DNA of 61,589 nt from Microtetraspora sp. NBRC 16547 (GTDB taxonomy: Bacteria; Actinomycetota; Actinomycetes; Streptosporangiales; Streptosporangiaceae). The notes under the pieces were generated by a model that did no database searches, had not been told where the DNA came from, and was given only the letters and a program-made list of their open reading frames with translations. The stretch covers positions 1-61,589 of the forward strand of contig NZ_BSSE01000035.1 of assembly GCF_030268965.1 (NCBI RefSeq), given 5' to 3'. This document shows, one piece after another, positions 24,565 to 33,002 of this stretch (within the stretch, counting starts at the first letter, position 1; every line of letters begins with the position of its first letter). The translations under genes were made by a program, and so were the position numbers.

Positions 24565-25086
24565 ATGATCGTATGGCTCAACGGCACCCACGGCGCAGGC
24601 AAGACGACGACCAGTGCACTCGTGCAGCCACTGATCCCAAACTCACGGGTGTTCAACGCCGAGAAGGTCGGCGAGACACTCATGGACATCACGCCGGGGC
24701 TGCCCTGGACGGGCAACTTCCAGCACTGGCCGCCGTGGCGGCCGCTCGTCGTCGAGACCGCCCGCCACGTACTCGACTACACCGGCGGCACTCTGGTGAT
24801 CCCCATGACTGTCCTGGTCGAGCAGTACTGGCGCGAGATCAGCACGGGCCTCGCCCAACATGCCATTCCAGTACGACACTTCGTCCTCCACGCTGACCAA
24901 GACACCCTCCGCGGGCGCATCGAGGGGGACACTGTTCTTGGGCCCTCCCCATTCCGTCTCGAATACCTTGAGCCCTATGCCGAGGCGGCCCGCACGTGGC
25001 TACATGGCGAGGCCGAGGTCGTCGACACCACGCATCTCACGCCCACCCAGGCCGCCCTGCAGATTGCGGAGGCCGTCAAGAGTTGA
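24565..25086 (+). CDS. TmrB-like P-loop ATPase (antibiotic resistance-type kinase fold)
   Basis: A 173-residue P-loop protein. Walker A WLNGTHGAGKTTTSALVQ (residues 4-21), then IPNSRVFNAEKVGETLMDI, VIPMTVLVEQYWREI and HFVLHADQDTLRGRIEGD, ordered as in TmrB, the Bacillus tunicamycin-binding resistance protein, and related AAA proteins. ATG 24565 follows a region without clear Shine-Dalgarno. The gene stands alone between two direct repeats, as if it were a cassette. The tunicamycin role is inference from fold similarity. Confidence 0.75.
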   Translation: MIVWLNGTHGAGKTTTSALVQPLIPNSRVFNAEKVGETLMDITPGLPWTGNFQHWPPWRPLVVETARHVLDYTGGTLVIPMTVLVEQYWREISTGLAQHAIPVRHFVLHADQDTLRGRIEGDTVLGPSPFRLEYLEPYAEAARTWLHGEAEVVDTTHLTPTQAALQIAEAVKS

Positions 25087-25529
25087 GGTCTTCCTGCCTC
25101 GCCGAGTTCGAGACGGTCTGGGCAGTGGTGCGCTCCGGCGTGGACCCGGTGGTTGTCAATCTCCCGGAGCTTGACGCCAACATCGAGCATGCCGCGATCG
25201 AGTACACCGCCCCGCAATAGAACGCCGCGGGAGCGTTGCCTCCCGAGAAGGGGTTGCCGTAGCATTCGAGAAAAATCGGGCGAATATGGCCCTGACCTGG
25301 TGTTTTGCTAATCCTGGTGGAGCAGGTCGGCAGGAGCCGGAGGCTGCGGCGTTGTAGGTGTTACCGGCGTCGAGCGTGGCAGGCCCAACCGGACCGTAGG
25401 TCAAGAATCACAGTTCCGATGTTCCTCAACCCCCGAACACGGATCACTTCAGAGTGTCGTGGCGGCCACTGATAGTCGCCACCGCCAGATTCGGACGGAC
25501 GGCCGGAATCCGTCCGGGCATTCCCCGCT
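25087..25529. other. Mostly gene-free stretch with one short unrecognised reading-frame end
   Basis: Forward, SSCLAEFETVWAVVRSGVDP and ELDANIEHAAIEYTAPQ end at the TAG near 25220; coding-like but unrecognised and without its own start. The remainder contains a short hairpin GGACGGA...TCCGTCC around 25490-25513 and no other gene signal. Confidence 0.4.
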
Positions 25530-26027
25530 GTGACTGAGCGCTTCATTTGGCGACCGGAGTGTCCGGTGTCGATGGGTGCGACCTTTCGGGGTGGATGACA
25601 CCGCGGTGCTGGGCTGAGCTGGGCCCCTGATGGCGCCTGTTCGCGCTGCTTGATACCGGAAGGTCGTTCTCTGTTGCCACCTCCGCCTGTTTTCGGTGGA
25701 GGCGTTGATCTCCTGGTGAACGACGTAGGAGGGGACGAACACGAAATCTCCGGGGCCCGCTTCGACTACGTGCTCCAGCCGGTCTCCCCACCGGAACCGG
25801 GACGTACCGCTGATGACGTAGAGGACGGTCTCCTGGTCCCCGTGATGATGGGCTCCAGTTACCGCGCCGGGCTTGACGGTGCTCAGGAACGCCGACAGAT
25901 GGGCCGCGTCCGGGTTGCGGGCGTCGAAAGCGACGTTGCGGATGAGCCCGGGTGTCTGCGCCGTATCGCCGTCGAGAGCGTCGCGGCGCGCGATCCTGAT
26001 CTGCTTGCCGGCGGAGATATCACTCAT
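25449..26027 (-). CDS. Cupin-domain protein, 3' end probably disrupted
   Basis: From ATG 26027 (MSDISAGKQIRIARRD) the frame encodes a single RmlC-type cupin: AFLSTVKPGAVTGAHHHGDQ (metal-binding histidines), ETVLYVISGTSRFRWGDRLE and AGPGDFVFVPSYVVHQEINA. After about residue 112 the family sequence stops and a low-quality tail of about 80 residues runs across repeat unit B to the stop at 25449. The core domain is intact and could fold. Function unknown; such small cupins sense or isomerise small ligands. Confidence 0.7.
   Translation of the reverse strand: MSDISAGKQIRIARRDALDGDTAQTPGLIRNVAFDARNPDAAHLSAFLSTVKPGAVTGAHHHGDQETVLYVISGTSRFRWGDRLEHVVEAGPGDFVFVPSYVVHQEINASTENRRRWQQRTTFRYQAARTGAIRGPAQPSTAVSSTPKGRTHRHRTLRSPNEALSHSGECPDGFRPSVRIWRWRLSVAATTL
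25530..25602. repeat. Direct repeat unit B downstream of TmrB-like gene
   Basis: An exact copy of GTGACTGAGCGCTTCA, followed by TGCGACCTTTCGGGGTGGAT and GACACC at 25577-25602. It overlaps the 3' end of the cupin reading frame on the other strand, where family similarity is already lost. Confidence 0.65.
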
Positions 26028-26175
26028 GACCGTGGTTCTCCAGCGTCGAAGGTGCTGTCCGTTCTCGCCACTGCCCGCCAGGGCTGACCTCCAACCGTGA
26101 AACGGAGCAGCCACGCCACAGCTCGTCGCTCTGCGGCGCATCGGGGACCTACGAGACCCGCGAGCGGTCGGCCCG

Positions 26176-26480
26176 TGACTGCGGATGATCGTGCGCAATC
26201 GGTGCCGCGGCCTGCTGCGCGCCTCCCGGCGGACCGAGCCGGCCGCCGAGCCTACGCTGCGCGATATCGACAACAGCCCCGGGGAGCTGCTGGAACGCCA
26301 TGCCATGCGGGACTGGGTGTGGGAGGCCATCGAGGAGCTCTCACCCGCGCTGCGGTTACCGCTGGTGCTGCGTCACTTCACCGAGGCCGTGACCGGATAT
26401 GAGCACATCGCCCAGCTCTGCGGCGTGCCCGTGGGGACGGTGCGCAGTCGCCTGAACCAGGCGCGCGGAGGCTCACTGCA
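26176..26480 (+). pseudogene. ECF-type sigma factor fragment
   Basis: The forward frame has the end of region 2 (VRNRCRGLLR), then region 4 (WEAIEELSPALRLPLVLRHF, GYEHIAQLCGVPVGTVRSRL, NQARGG). Region 2's N-terminal part and the C-terminal remainder are missing, so it cannot act as a sigma factor. Confidence 0.65.
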
Positions 26481-26532
26481 CCTCATAACCAACACAGCAA
26501 CGCTTTCCGCGCATCCGCTACTGGCCGATGGA

Positions 26533-26618
26533 ACGGAATCCGGCGTTAACCCACGTTCGGACTGGCGAGCGAGACGGGCTCACTGACCAGCGGGAACCAC
26601 GCTAACGCCGGATTCCGT
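26533..26618. repeat. Long inverted repeat, 18-base arms
   Basis: ACGGAATCCGGCGTTAAC at 26533-26550 and GCTAACGCCGGATTCCGT at 26601-26618 are complementary except at one position, separated by 50 bases. It lies between the sigma fragment and a serine-hydrolase fragment, at the point where both lose similarity, so it may mark an insertion-element scar rather than a terminator. Confidence 0.7.
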
Positions 26619-26802
26619 GCCAAATCTCTCTGACCCCGTACTCCCCGGGCTGACGCCGATGCCTGGTGGCGAGGTCGGCCACTCCTGCGGTGCCGAACTA
26701 TGTTCCGTAGGCGTCGTGAACTTCGGCGACGATACCGGGAATGCTGTCCTCGGCAGCCCAGTCCAGGATCTGCTGCACCTATTCGTGGATGTTTAGCGCC
26801 AT
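26619..26802 (-). pseudogene. Serine hydrolase (beta-lactamase family) N-terminal fragment with stops
   Basis: From ATG 26802 the frame reads MALNIHE, stop, VQQILDWAAEDSIPGIVAEV, HDAYGT, stop, FGTAGVADLATRHRRQPGEY, which is the N-terminus of class C beta-lactamase-like/D-Ala-D-Ala carboxypeptidase-type hydrolases. Two in-frame stops (replacing Q and W) and loss of the SxxK region make it dead. It follows the DrrB-like gene on the same strand. Confidence 0.72.
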
Positions 26803-26866
26803 TTTGATGTCTTTCGGAGGAGGACTATTCGGAGGAGAACACGCGGTCTGCAGATGCCTGGAGCGT

Positions 26867-27685
26867 TCAGCGTCCTCTGCGCATGTAGGCGCGGAGCGAC
26901 AGCGGGACAAAGATCACCAGCAGCGCGGCCGACCAGAGCAGGACGGTGGTCACCGGATGCGCGAGTGGCCAGGCCACGTTTCCGGACGGGGCGCCCGGGT
27001 TGCCGAACAGCTCCCGTGAGGCGGCGGTGAGCGCGCTCACCGGGTTCCAGTCGGCCAGGAAGCGCAGCCAGCCCGGCATGCCGTCGGTCGGGACGAATGC
27101 GTTGGACAGCATCGTGAACGGCAGGCCCAGCGGCACCATCGCGTCGGCGACCTGGTCGTTCTTCACCGCCAGGCCCACATAGACGCCCACCCAGCTCAGC
27201 GCGTACCGCAGCACGATCATCAGCAGGAACGCCTGGGCCGTGGGGATCAGGCCGCGGTGCGGCTGCCAGCCCACCAGCAGCCCCGCGCCCACCATGATGG
27301 CCAGCATCGGCAGGCCGGTCAGCAGGTCGGCGCCGGTCTGCCCGAACGGCACCGCCAGGCGCGCCATCGGCATGGAGCGGAACCGGTCCATCACACCGCG
27401 GGAGGCGTCGGTGGCCATCCGCGTCATGACCCCCAGCCACGCGGAGAAGGTCACCATCGCGAACAGGCCGGGCATGAGGTACTCGCGGTAGTCGCCGCCG
27501 TCCGGCACCTGGATCGCGCTGCCGAAGACGTACCCGAACAGCACCACCATGATGACCGGGAAGACCAGCGCAGCGACGATCTGTCCGGGCTCTTGCCGCA
27601 GCCGGCCCAGCTCGCGGCCGACCAGGGTCAGCCCGTCGGTGAACGTCCACCGCAGGCGGCCCAGTGGCGAGGTGAGGGCGGTCAT
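26867..27685 (-). CDS. ABC-2 type exporter permease (DrrB-like)
   Basis: A 272-residue membrane protein with about six hydrophobic segments. Seen: EPGQIVAALVFPVIMVVLFG, GDYREYLMPGLFAMVTFSAW, TDASRGVMDRFRSMPMARLA, ALSWVGVYVGLAVKNDQVAD and PLGLPFTMLSNAFVPTDGMP, the DrrB/ABC-2 layout. The ATG overlaps the stop of the ATPase gene by ATGA (27682-27685). Together they form a two-component drug exporter resembling daunorubicin-resistance DrrAB. The drug is unknown. Confidence 0.9.
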   Translation of the reverse strand: MTALTSPLGRLRWTFTDGLTLVGRELGRLRQEPGQIVAALVFPVIMVVLFGYVFGSAIQVPDGGDYREYLMPGLFAMVTFSAWLGVMTRMATDASRGVMDRFRSMPMARLAVPFGQTGADLLTGLPMLAIMVGAGLLVGWQPHRGLIPTAQAFLLMIVLRYALSWVGVYVGLAVKNDQVADAMVPLGLPFTMLSNAFVPTDGMPGWLRFLADWNPVSALTAASRELFGNPGAPSGNVAWPLAHPVTTVLLWSAALLVIFVPLSLRAYMRRGR

Positions 27686-28626
27686 TGGACGGGCTCCTCG
27701 CGGTTGGTGAGGCGCAGGAACACCTCGTCGAGGGTGGGGCGGCGCAGGCTCACATCGGCGGCGGCGACTCCGGCGTGGTCGAGCTCGCGCACGATGTCGG
27801 CGAGCCGGAGGCCGGTGGCAGGCAGGGTGACGCTGAGCCGGTCGGCGTCGGTCGTCGTGGGTTCGGTGCCGGCCAGGGTGTTCAGGACGGTCATCGCCGT
27901 AGGCAGCGCGGCGGGGTCTTCGAGGGTGACGTCGAGGCGGTCGCCGATCGTGGCCTTCAGCTCGTCGGGCGTGCCGGTGGCGATCACCTGCCCGTGGTCG
28001 ATGACGGCGATGGCGTCGGCCAAGTGGTCGGCCTCGTCCAGGTACTGAGTGGTGAGCAGAACTGTGGTGCCGTCCGCCACCAGCTCGCGGATGCTATCCC
28101 AGATCTCGCCGCGGCTGCGCGGGTCCAGGCCAGTGGTGGGCTCGTCCAGGAAGAGCACGTCAGGGCGCAGGATGAGGCAGGTGATCAGGTCGAGTCGGCG
28201 GCGCATGCCGCCGGAGTAGCCGACGACCGGGCGATCGGCGGCGTCCATCAGACCGAACCGTTCGAGCAGCTCGTCGGCCCGCCGGTGCGCATCGCGCCGG
28301 GACAGGTGGGAGAGGCGCCCGAACATGCGCAGGTTGCCACGGCCGGTGAGCTTCTCGTCCACAGCGGCGTACTGGCCCGCGAGCCCGATCCTGGCGCGCA
28401 CCTTGCCGGCCTCGCGGACGACGTCGTATCCGGCGATGCGGGCGTGCCCGGCATCGGGATCGGACAAGGTCGCCAGGATGCGCACCGCGGTCGTCTTCCC
28501 CGCGCCGTTGGGCCCCAGCACGCCGCAGACCGTTCCTCTCGGAACGCTCAGGTCCAGCCCCCGCAGCGCATGGGTGTTGCCGAAGGACTTGTGCAGCCCC
28601 TCGGCGACCACCATCGGATCCGTCAT
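27682..28626 (-). CDS. ABC transporter ATP-binding protein (DrrA-like)
   Basis: A 314-residue ATPase. Walker [22 protein letters not shown]-loop GLAGQYAAVDEKLTGRGNLR, signature VVGYSGGMRRRLDLITCLIL, Walker B PDVLFLDEPTTGLDPRSR, and the C-terminal DrrA extension ending RRPTLDEVFLRLTNREEPVQ. ATG 28626 follows GGAGGGA. The TetR gene is divergent; one of two matching GTACC(T/A)TGTACGC sites lies 15 bases upstream of this start, so repression by that TetR is expected. Confidence 0.93.
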   Translation of the reverse strand: MTDPMVVAEGLHKSFGNTHALRGLDLSVPRGTVCGVLGPNGAGKTTAVRILATLSDPDAGHARIAGYDVVREAGKVRARIGLAGQYAAVDEKLTGRGNLRMFGRLSHLSRRDAHRRADELLERFGLMDAADRPVVGYSGGMRRRLDLITCLILRPDVLFLDEPTTGLDPRSRGEIWDSIRELVADGTTVLLTTQYLDEADHLADAIAVIDHGQVIATGTPDELKATIGDRLDVTLEDPAALPTAMTVLNTLAGTEPTTTDADRLSVTLPATGLRLADIVRELDHAGVAAADVSLRRPTLDEVFLRLTNREEPVQ

Positions 28627-28640
28627 GATCCCTCCATTGA

Positions 28641-28691
28641 GTACCTTGTACGCGGTCTCGGGAAGGCTAGGCGATTGGGTACCATGTACGC
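28641..28691. promoter_or_regulatory. Two TetR-type operator sites 38 bp apart
   Basis: GTACCTTGTACGC at 28641-28653 and GTACCATGTACGC at 28679-28691 differ at one base and are 38 bp apart start to start, between the divergent drrA-like and tetR genes. Each contains a GTAC-N3-GTAC dyad. Confidence 0.75.
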
Positions 28692-28710
28692 AAACAAGGG
28701 GGGTGAAGCG

Positions 28711-29469
28711 GTGACCGACGCCGAGTACGTGAACATCTGGATGCGGCCCGAACGCCCGGCCTACGGGCCGAAGCCCACCTACAGCCGCGCGCAGATCACC
28801 GAGGCGGCGATCCGGATCGCCGACGCCGAGGGGCTGGAGGCCGCCACCATGCGGCGGATCGCCGCCGAGATCGGCGCGGGCGCGATGTCGCTCTACCGGT
28901 ACGTCCCGAGCCGCGACAACCTGGTCGAGCTCATGGCCGACCGGGTGATGGGCGAGATCGACGTCACGGGCATGCCCTCGGGCGACTGGCGCGCCGACCT
29001 GACCCGCTACGCCGACGAGCTGCGGGCCATGTGGCTGAGGCACCCGTGGATCGCCACCGTGCAGCGGTCACTCCCCAGTTTCGGCCCCAACCAGCTGCTC
29101 TTGATCGAACGGCTGATGGGAGTGCTCGACGCCTTCGTCCCCATCGACGAGAACCTTGGCCTCATGGCCATGCTGAACAGCTACATCGAGGGCACCGTCC
29201 GCGAGGAGATCAGCTCGGCCAAGGAATTCCGCCGCAGCGGGCTCAGCGAGTCGGAGTGGATGGCGCGGAGCTACCCGTACGTCGACCGGCTGGTGAAGAG
29301 CGGGGAGTACCCAATCTTCACCAAGATCGTGATGGAGGCGCGCCAGCCGCACCTGAGCCGCGACGACCAGTTCCGGTACGGGCTCCAGCGCGTCCTCGAC
29401 TGCATCGCCGCGGCCCTCCAATCAACGGCCGAGTCTCCGACGCCTCCTGGTTGCGACGAGCCCGCCTGA
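28711..29469 (+). CDS. TetR-family regulator of the DrrAB-like exporter
   Basis: 252 residues from GTG 28711, which has a strong AAGGGGGGTG ribosome site; the ATG at 28684 lies inside the second operator and is less likely. HTH: SRAQITEAAIRIADAEGLEA, ATMRRIAAEIGAGAMSLYRY, VPSRDNLVELM. The C-terminal TetR_C domain follows (LLIERLMGVLDAFVPIDENL to LQRVLDCIAAALQ). The divergent position and paired sites make it the likely repressor of the exporter genes. Confidence 0.9.
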   Translation: MTDAEYVNIWMRPERPAYGPKPTYSRAQITEAAIRIADAEGLEAATMRRIAAEIGAGAMSLYRYVPSRDNLVELMADRVMGEIDVTGMPSGDWRADLTRYADELRAMWLRHPWIATVQRSLPSFGPNQLLLIERLMGVLDAFVPIDENLGLMAMLNSYIEGTVREEISSAKEFRRSGLSESEWMARSYPYVDRLVKSGEYPIFTKIVMEARQPHLSRDDQFRYGLQRVLDCIAAALQSTAESPTPPGCDEPA

Positions 29470-29496
29470 GGGCGCGGACGCCCTGAGGCGGGCTCG
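29457..29496. terminator. Bidirectional-type hairpin terminator
   Basis: An 18-base stem with one mismatch, CGAGCCCGCCTGAGGGCG paired with CGCCCTGAGGCGGGCTCG, and a 4-base loop. It overlaps the tetR stop and lies 8 bases from the stop of the convergent gene. No T-run on either side. Confidence 0.75.
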
Positions 29497-29504
29497 TCGC
29501 ACGA

Positions 29505-30464
29505 TCAGCTGACGATGATCGCGTTGATCTTCCAGAAGTCCCGTTCCGCAGCGAAGGTAAGGTCCACCGTGTGACCGGTGGCTCCCCCATCGACGGTTCC
29601 GGAGAGCCAGGTGAAGACGCCAGGCGGGGTCACCTCGAGGAGCCGAGCGATCTCCCGGTTCCCCTCGCGTACGATCGTGCTCTGGTTGGCGTAGTCCTGG
29701 TCGCCGGTAAGGAAGTGGATCATGTGTTCGCCGGCCGGGACCGTGATCCGCAGCGTCCGGGCCGCCTGATCCTGAGCGAAGTCCGTGCGCAGCGTGTCCG
29801 GGCCGGAGCGGTCCCGCGCCTGCGGCTGCGCGCCGACCCAGCCGTAACCCCGGGTCGCGTCGAAGGCGTCGGTGGAGGCCAGCCTACGGTAGCCGGGGGC
29901 GACCGGGCTGGTGACCGAGCCGAGGTCCAGGGCGAGCACCGCATCCGCCGTCTCGGGGATCACCGCGACCCGGGTGCCCGCGGAGGCCGTGCCGCCGCCC
30001 GCCGGGACCGTCCACGCAGCAGACGCCGTGAGCTGCCCCAAGCCGGAGGCCGGGGCGGTGAGCCGCCAGGTGACGGTCCTCGACTCGCCCGGCTTCAGGC
30101 CCTCCTCGGTGATGTCGCCGGGCGTGGCCGTCCAGCCCTGCGGCACGGCCAGGGAGAGCTTCGTCGTGGAGATGAGCGGCCGGGTCGCCTTGTTGGCGAA
30201 GGTGACGGTCACCTCACGGGTCTGGCCCGGGGTGAACGAGGTCTCCTTGAGCCCGAACGCCAGCGTCGGAGCGGCCAGGGTCACCGGGCGGGCATCGCTC
30301 AGGGTCGTGTCGCCGTACGACACGGTGCCAGTAATCCGTCCCGGGGCGGTCGCCGAAGGCGGGACGGTGACCTTGAACGTGGCCGCGGTCTCCTCTCCCT
30401 TGTGCACCCGCTCCGACGCGGCCCGGACCGTCTCGACCGTCCAGTCCTCGGGGGCGCTCAGCAC
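29505..30464 (-). pseudogene. NEW3/NPCBM domain protein, 5'-truncated secreted glycan-binding protein
   Basis: About 319 residues of the C-terminal part of a secreted glycosidase-like protein. Two NEW3-type beta-sandwich repeats are visible (VTVPPSATAPGRITGTVSYG; LKPGESRTVTWRLTAPASGL), then a galactose-binding-like carbohydrate module (YGWVGAQPQARDRSGPDTLR, RTLRITVPAGEHMIHFLTGD, WLSGTVDGGATGHTVDLTFA, KINAIIVS end). No signal peptide or catalytic domain remains: the frame begins at about 30464, where an ABC-transporter fragment starts on the other strand. Confidence 0.7.
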
Positions 30465-30471
30465 TGCTGTC

Positions 30472-30787
30472 AGGTGGTGAGCGCCAGCGTGTCTCGATCG
30501 CGCGGGCGTTGCTGAAGAACGCGCCCATCGTGCTGCTGGACGAGGTGACCTCGGCGCTGGACCCGGTCAGCGAGGCGGCCGTCCACGAGGGCATCGAGCG
30601 CCTGATGGCGGGCCGGACGGTGGTGATGGTGGCGCATCGGATGCGGACCGTGCGACGCGCCGACCGCATCGTCTTTCTGGACGGCGGCCGGATCGTGGAG
30701 GAAGGCAGCCACGACGAACTGCTCGACCATGGCGGCCGCTACGCCGACTTCTGGAACATCTCCATGGCTCCCGCTGCGCAGGAATGA
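30472..30787 (+). pseudogene. ABC multidrug exporter ATPase, C-terminal fragment
   Basis: The fragment starts within the signature motif (GGERQRVSIARALLKNAP) and continues IVLLDEVTSALDPVSEAAVH (Walker B), VVMVAHRMRTVRRADRIVFL (H-loop) and the end YADFWNISMAPAAQE, as in half-size ABC exporters of the MsbA/siderophore type. Everything upstream of the signature is lost at a junction with the NEW3 fragment. Confidence 0.85.
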
Positions 30788-30914
30788 GCCCGCCAGGCCC
30801 GTGTTCCGGCCTTGGGGACCCCGATACAGCCGTTATGGTGACGGCCGCCGGTCTTCAACTCCGCGGGAACATTTGTCCAAGACTGACAGCCAGCCGCCCG
30901 TGCATAGTCTCCGC

Positions 30915-31742
30915 ATGAGTGAATACGACATTGAGCACTCGCATGGGATGCACGTGGTCCATGACGGCCCGCGGCAGGCGCCGCCGTTGTTGCTCATCCA
31001 CGGATCGGGGGCCTCGGGCGGCTTCTGGGGCCCGGTGGTCCCGGCGCTGGCCGGTCACCATCACGTCATCCGGGTTGACCTCCCGGGCTGTGGTCAGTCC
31101 CCGCCCGCGCCGTCGTATGATGTGCCCGCGCAGGCGGGCCAGGTGGCGGCGCTGCTGGACGACCTCGGGCTTCGTCACGTCGCGGTGGTCGGGCACTCCA
31201 GCGGCGGCTACGTCGCCGCCGCGCTTGCCGAGCAACGTCCCGACCTCGTGGGTTCGCTGGCGTTGATCAGTAGTGGCCCAAGTCCGGATGCTCTCCTCCG
31301 GCAGCCGTTCATCCTTCGGGCCCTGCTGGCCCCGCCGTTGGGCCCGCTCCTGTGGTCGAGGCGTTCGGATGCGATGATCCGCAAGGGGATCAGCGCGACG
31401 GCCGTTCGCCCGGTGGACCTCCCGGACGACGTGGTCGCCGATGTACGGGGCATCACCTACCGCGTGATGAGGACGGTGCTGCGCCGCAACACCGCCTACA
31501 TCGCCGAGCGGAGCGTGCCCGAGCGTCTGGCCGCCCTCGATGTCCCCGTGCAGGTGATCTTCGGAGCTGCCGACCCCCGCTGGGAGCGGTCGTCGGCGCA
31601 CCGGTACGACGCGGTGCCGAACGCGCGGGTCGAGCTGTTGCCCGGCGTCGGGCACCTACCCATGCTGGAAGCGCCCGAGACGGTCGGCAAACTGTTGCTG
31701 AGCTTTACGGCGACGGGCCGCCGACGACCGGTGATCCCCTGA
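30915..31742 (+). CDS. Alpha/beta hydrolase
   Basis: A 275-residue alpha/beta hydrolase. The oxyanion segment LLIHGSGASGGFWGPVVPAL, nucleophile elbow VAVVGHSSGGYVAAAL (Ser in GHSSG), acid in VQVIFGAADPRWERS and His in PGVGHLPMLEAPE form a complete triad. ATG 30915 (MSEYDIEHSHGMHV) fits the family start. An AraC regulator gene starts 16 bases after its stop, so the two are an operon. The substrate is unknown. Confidence 0.88.
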   Translation: MSEYDIEHSHGMHVVHDGPRQAPPLLLIHGSGASGGFWGPVVPALAGHHHVIRVDLPGCGQSPPAPSYDVPAQAGQVAALLDDLGLRHVAVVGHSSGGYVAAALAEQRPDLVGSLALISSGPSPDALLRQPFILRALLAPPLGPLLWSRRSDAMIRKGISATAVRPVDLPDDVVADVRGITYRVMRTVLRRNTAYIAERSVPERLAALDVPVQVIFGAADPRWERSSAHRYDAVPNARVELLPGVGHLPMLEAPETVGKLLLSFTATGRRRPVIP

Positions 31743-31758
31743 TGCCTAGACTGGCCAT

Positions 31759-32655
31759 GTGTTGCCGACCGGGACGTCACCTGACCGGGCGTGGGTGGAT
31801 GTTGCGGTCCCACCTCCGTCGGTTCGGCTGCCGGAGGTCAGCATGGCCGGGTTCCGCCATCATGCCCCGGCCTCGGTGGACATCTCCATGGTCGCCTACC
31901 CGTCCGTCACCCTGCTCGTCGATCTGGGCGAGGGTGCCGGCGTCGTCTACGAAACCCATGGCCGGCACGAGCGCGGCAGTGTCCTCGTCGGGCTCCTTCC
32001 CGGCGATCTCCGGGCAACTGGGTGGGGAGTCGGCGAGTTGCTCCAGATCCGGCTGGATCCGGTCGCGGCGGCTACATTGTTCGGCGCATCGACCGAGCTC
32101 AGCGGGACGGTGGCAGCCCTTGAGGACGTCTGGGGCCGCGACGCCGGGCGAGCCGAGGACAGGCTGCGCGCCGCCACGTCGTGGGACGAACGGTTCACGA
32201 TCGCGGCAGACATCCTCAGCCGGCGGCTGGGCGCCCACCCGCCGGTCGATCCGCAGGTCGCCCACGTCTGGCGGCGGACGCTCACCAGCCGGGGGCGGGT
32301 GCGGGTCGACGGCCTGGCGGACGAGGTCGGCTGGAGCCGCAAGCGCCTGTGGTCCCGCTTCCGGTCCCAGCTCGGCATCACCCCCAAACGCGCCGCCCGG
32401 CTGGTGCGCTTCGACCACGCCGCCCACCTGCTCGCGGCGGGTCACGCCGCCGCCCGCGTTGCCTCCGAGAGCGGCTACGTCGACCAGTCCCACCTCCACC
32501 GCGAGGTCACGACGTTCGCCGGGCTCACGCCCACGGCCCTGGCCGTCGCGCCGTGGCTCGCGGTCGACGACGTCGCGTGGCCGGCTTCATCGCCAGTCGG
32601 CGCAAGCACGCCTTCCTGCGATGGGCCATGCGCGCCAAGCTTCCGCCTCGGATGA
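31759..32655 (+). CDS. AraC-family regulator
   Basis: A 298-residue regulator from GTG 31759. The N-terminal ligand domain is ASVDISMVAYPSVTLLVDLG and VLVGLLPGDLRATGWGVGEL; the C-terminal HTH pair is RVRVDGLADEVGWSRKRLWS, LGITPKRAARLVRFDHAAHL and ARVASESGYVDQSHLHREVT. The family end is near TALAVAPWLAVDD; the last about 25 residues run into the downstream SDR remnant. It is co-transcribed with the alpha/beta hydrolase. Confidence 0.85.
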   Translation: MLPTGTSPDRAWVDVAVPPPSVRLPEVSMAGFRHHAPASVDISMVAYPSVTLLVDLGEGAGVVYETHGRHERGSVLVGLLPGDLRATGWGVGELLQIRLDPVAAATLFGASTELSGTVAALEDVWGRDAGRAEDRLRAATSWDERFTIAADILSRRLGAHPPVDPQVAHVWRRTLTSRGRVRVDGLADEVGWSRKRLWSRFRSQLGITPKRAARLVRFDHAAHLLAAGHAAARVASESGYVDQSHLHREVTTFAGLTPTALAVAPWLAVDDVAWPASSPVGASTPSCDGPCAPSFRLG

Positions 32656-32687
32656 CACCAGAACTCGCCACCCGCAAGTTCGCCGCC

Positions 32688-32819
32688 TCCGACATGAACC
32701 AGCAAACCGGCCAGCTGACGGTCACCGAAGGCACCGACCCGATCGTCGAACTCGCGATGCTCGACGCCGACGGGCCGACCGGGATCTTCATCGATCACCT
32801 CGGGCCCATCGGCTGGTGA
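32688..32819 (+). pseudogene. SDR oxidoreductase C-terminal fragment
   Basis: SDMNQQTGQL, VTEGTDPIVELAMLDADGPT and GIFIDHLGPIGW are the typical end of carbonyl-reductase-like SDRs (VN TDM ... GAD.IV.LA.L..DGPTG.F). Nothing upstream continues the fold. Confidence 0.72.
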
Positions 32820-33002
32820 TCCAGCGCACCTGTCACCACGCTCGATCGCCCGGCGCCTTGAGGTCGGCCCCCGGACATGAAGGAAACATGACGCCCGCTG
32901 ACCGGGCCGCAACTTCCATCGCCTCACATGTCCAGCAGTTGTTTCATCGGACCAGTTACACCGGGTCGCAAGGCCCGAAGTAGTAACCACCATGGAGGAC
33001 TC

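Noticed and set aside
27685-28710. Forward open frame extending the TetR protein by more than 300 residues
   Set aside because: It is antisense to the DrrA-like gene; the true start has its own ribosome site at GTG 28711.
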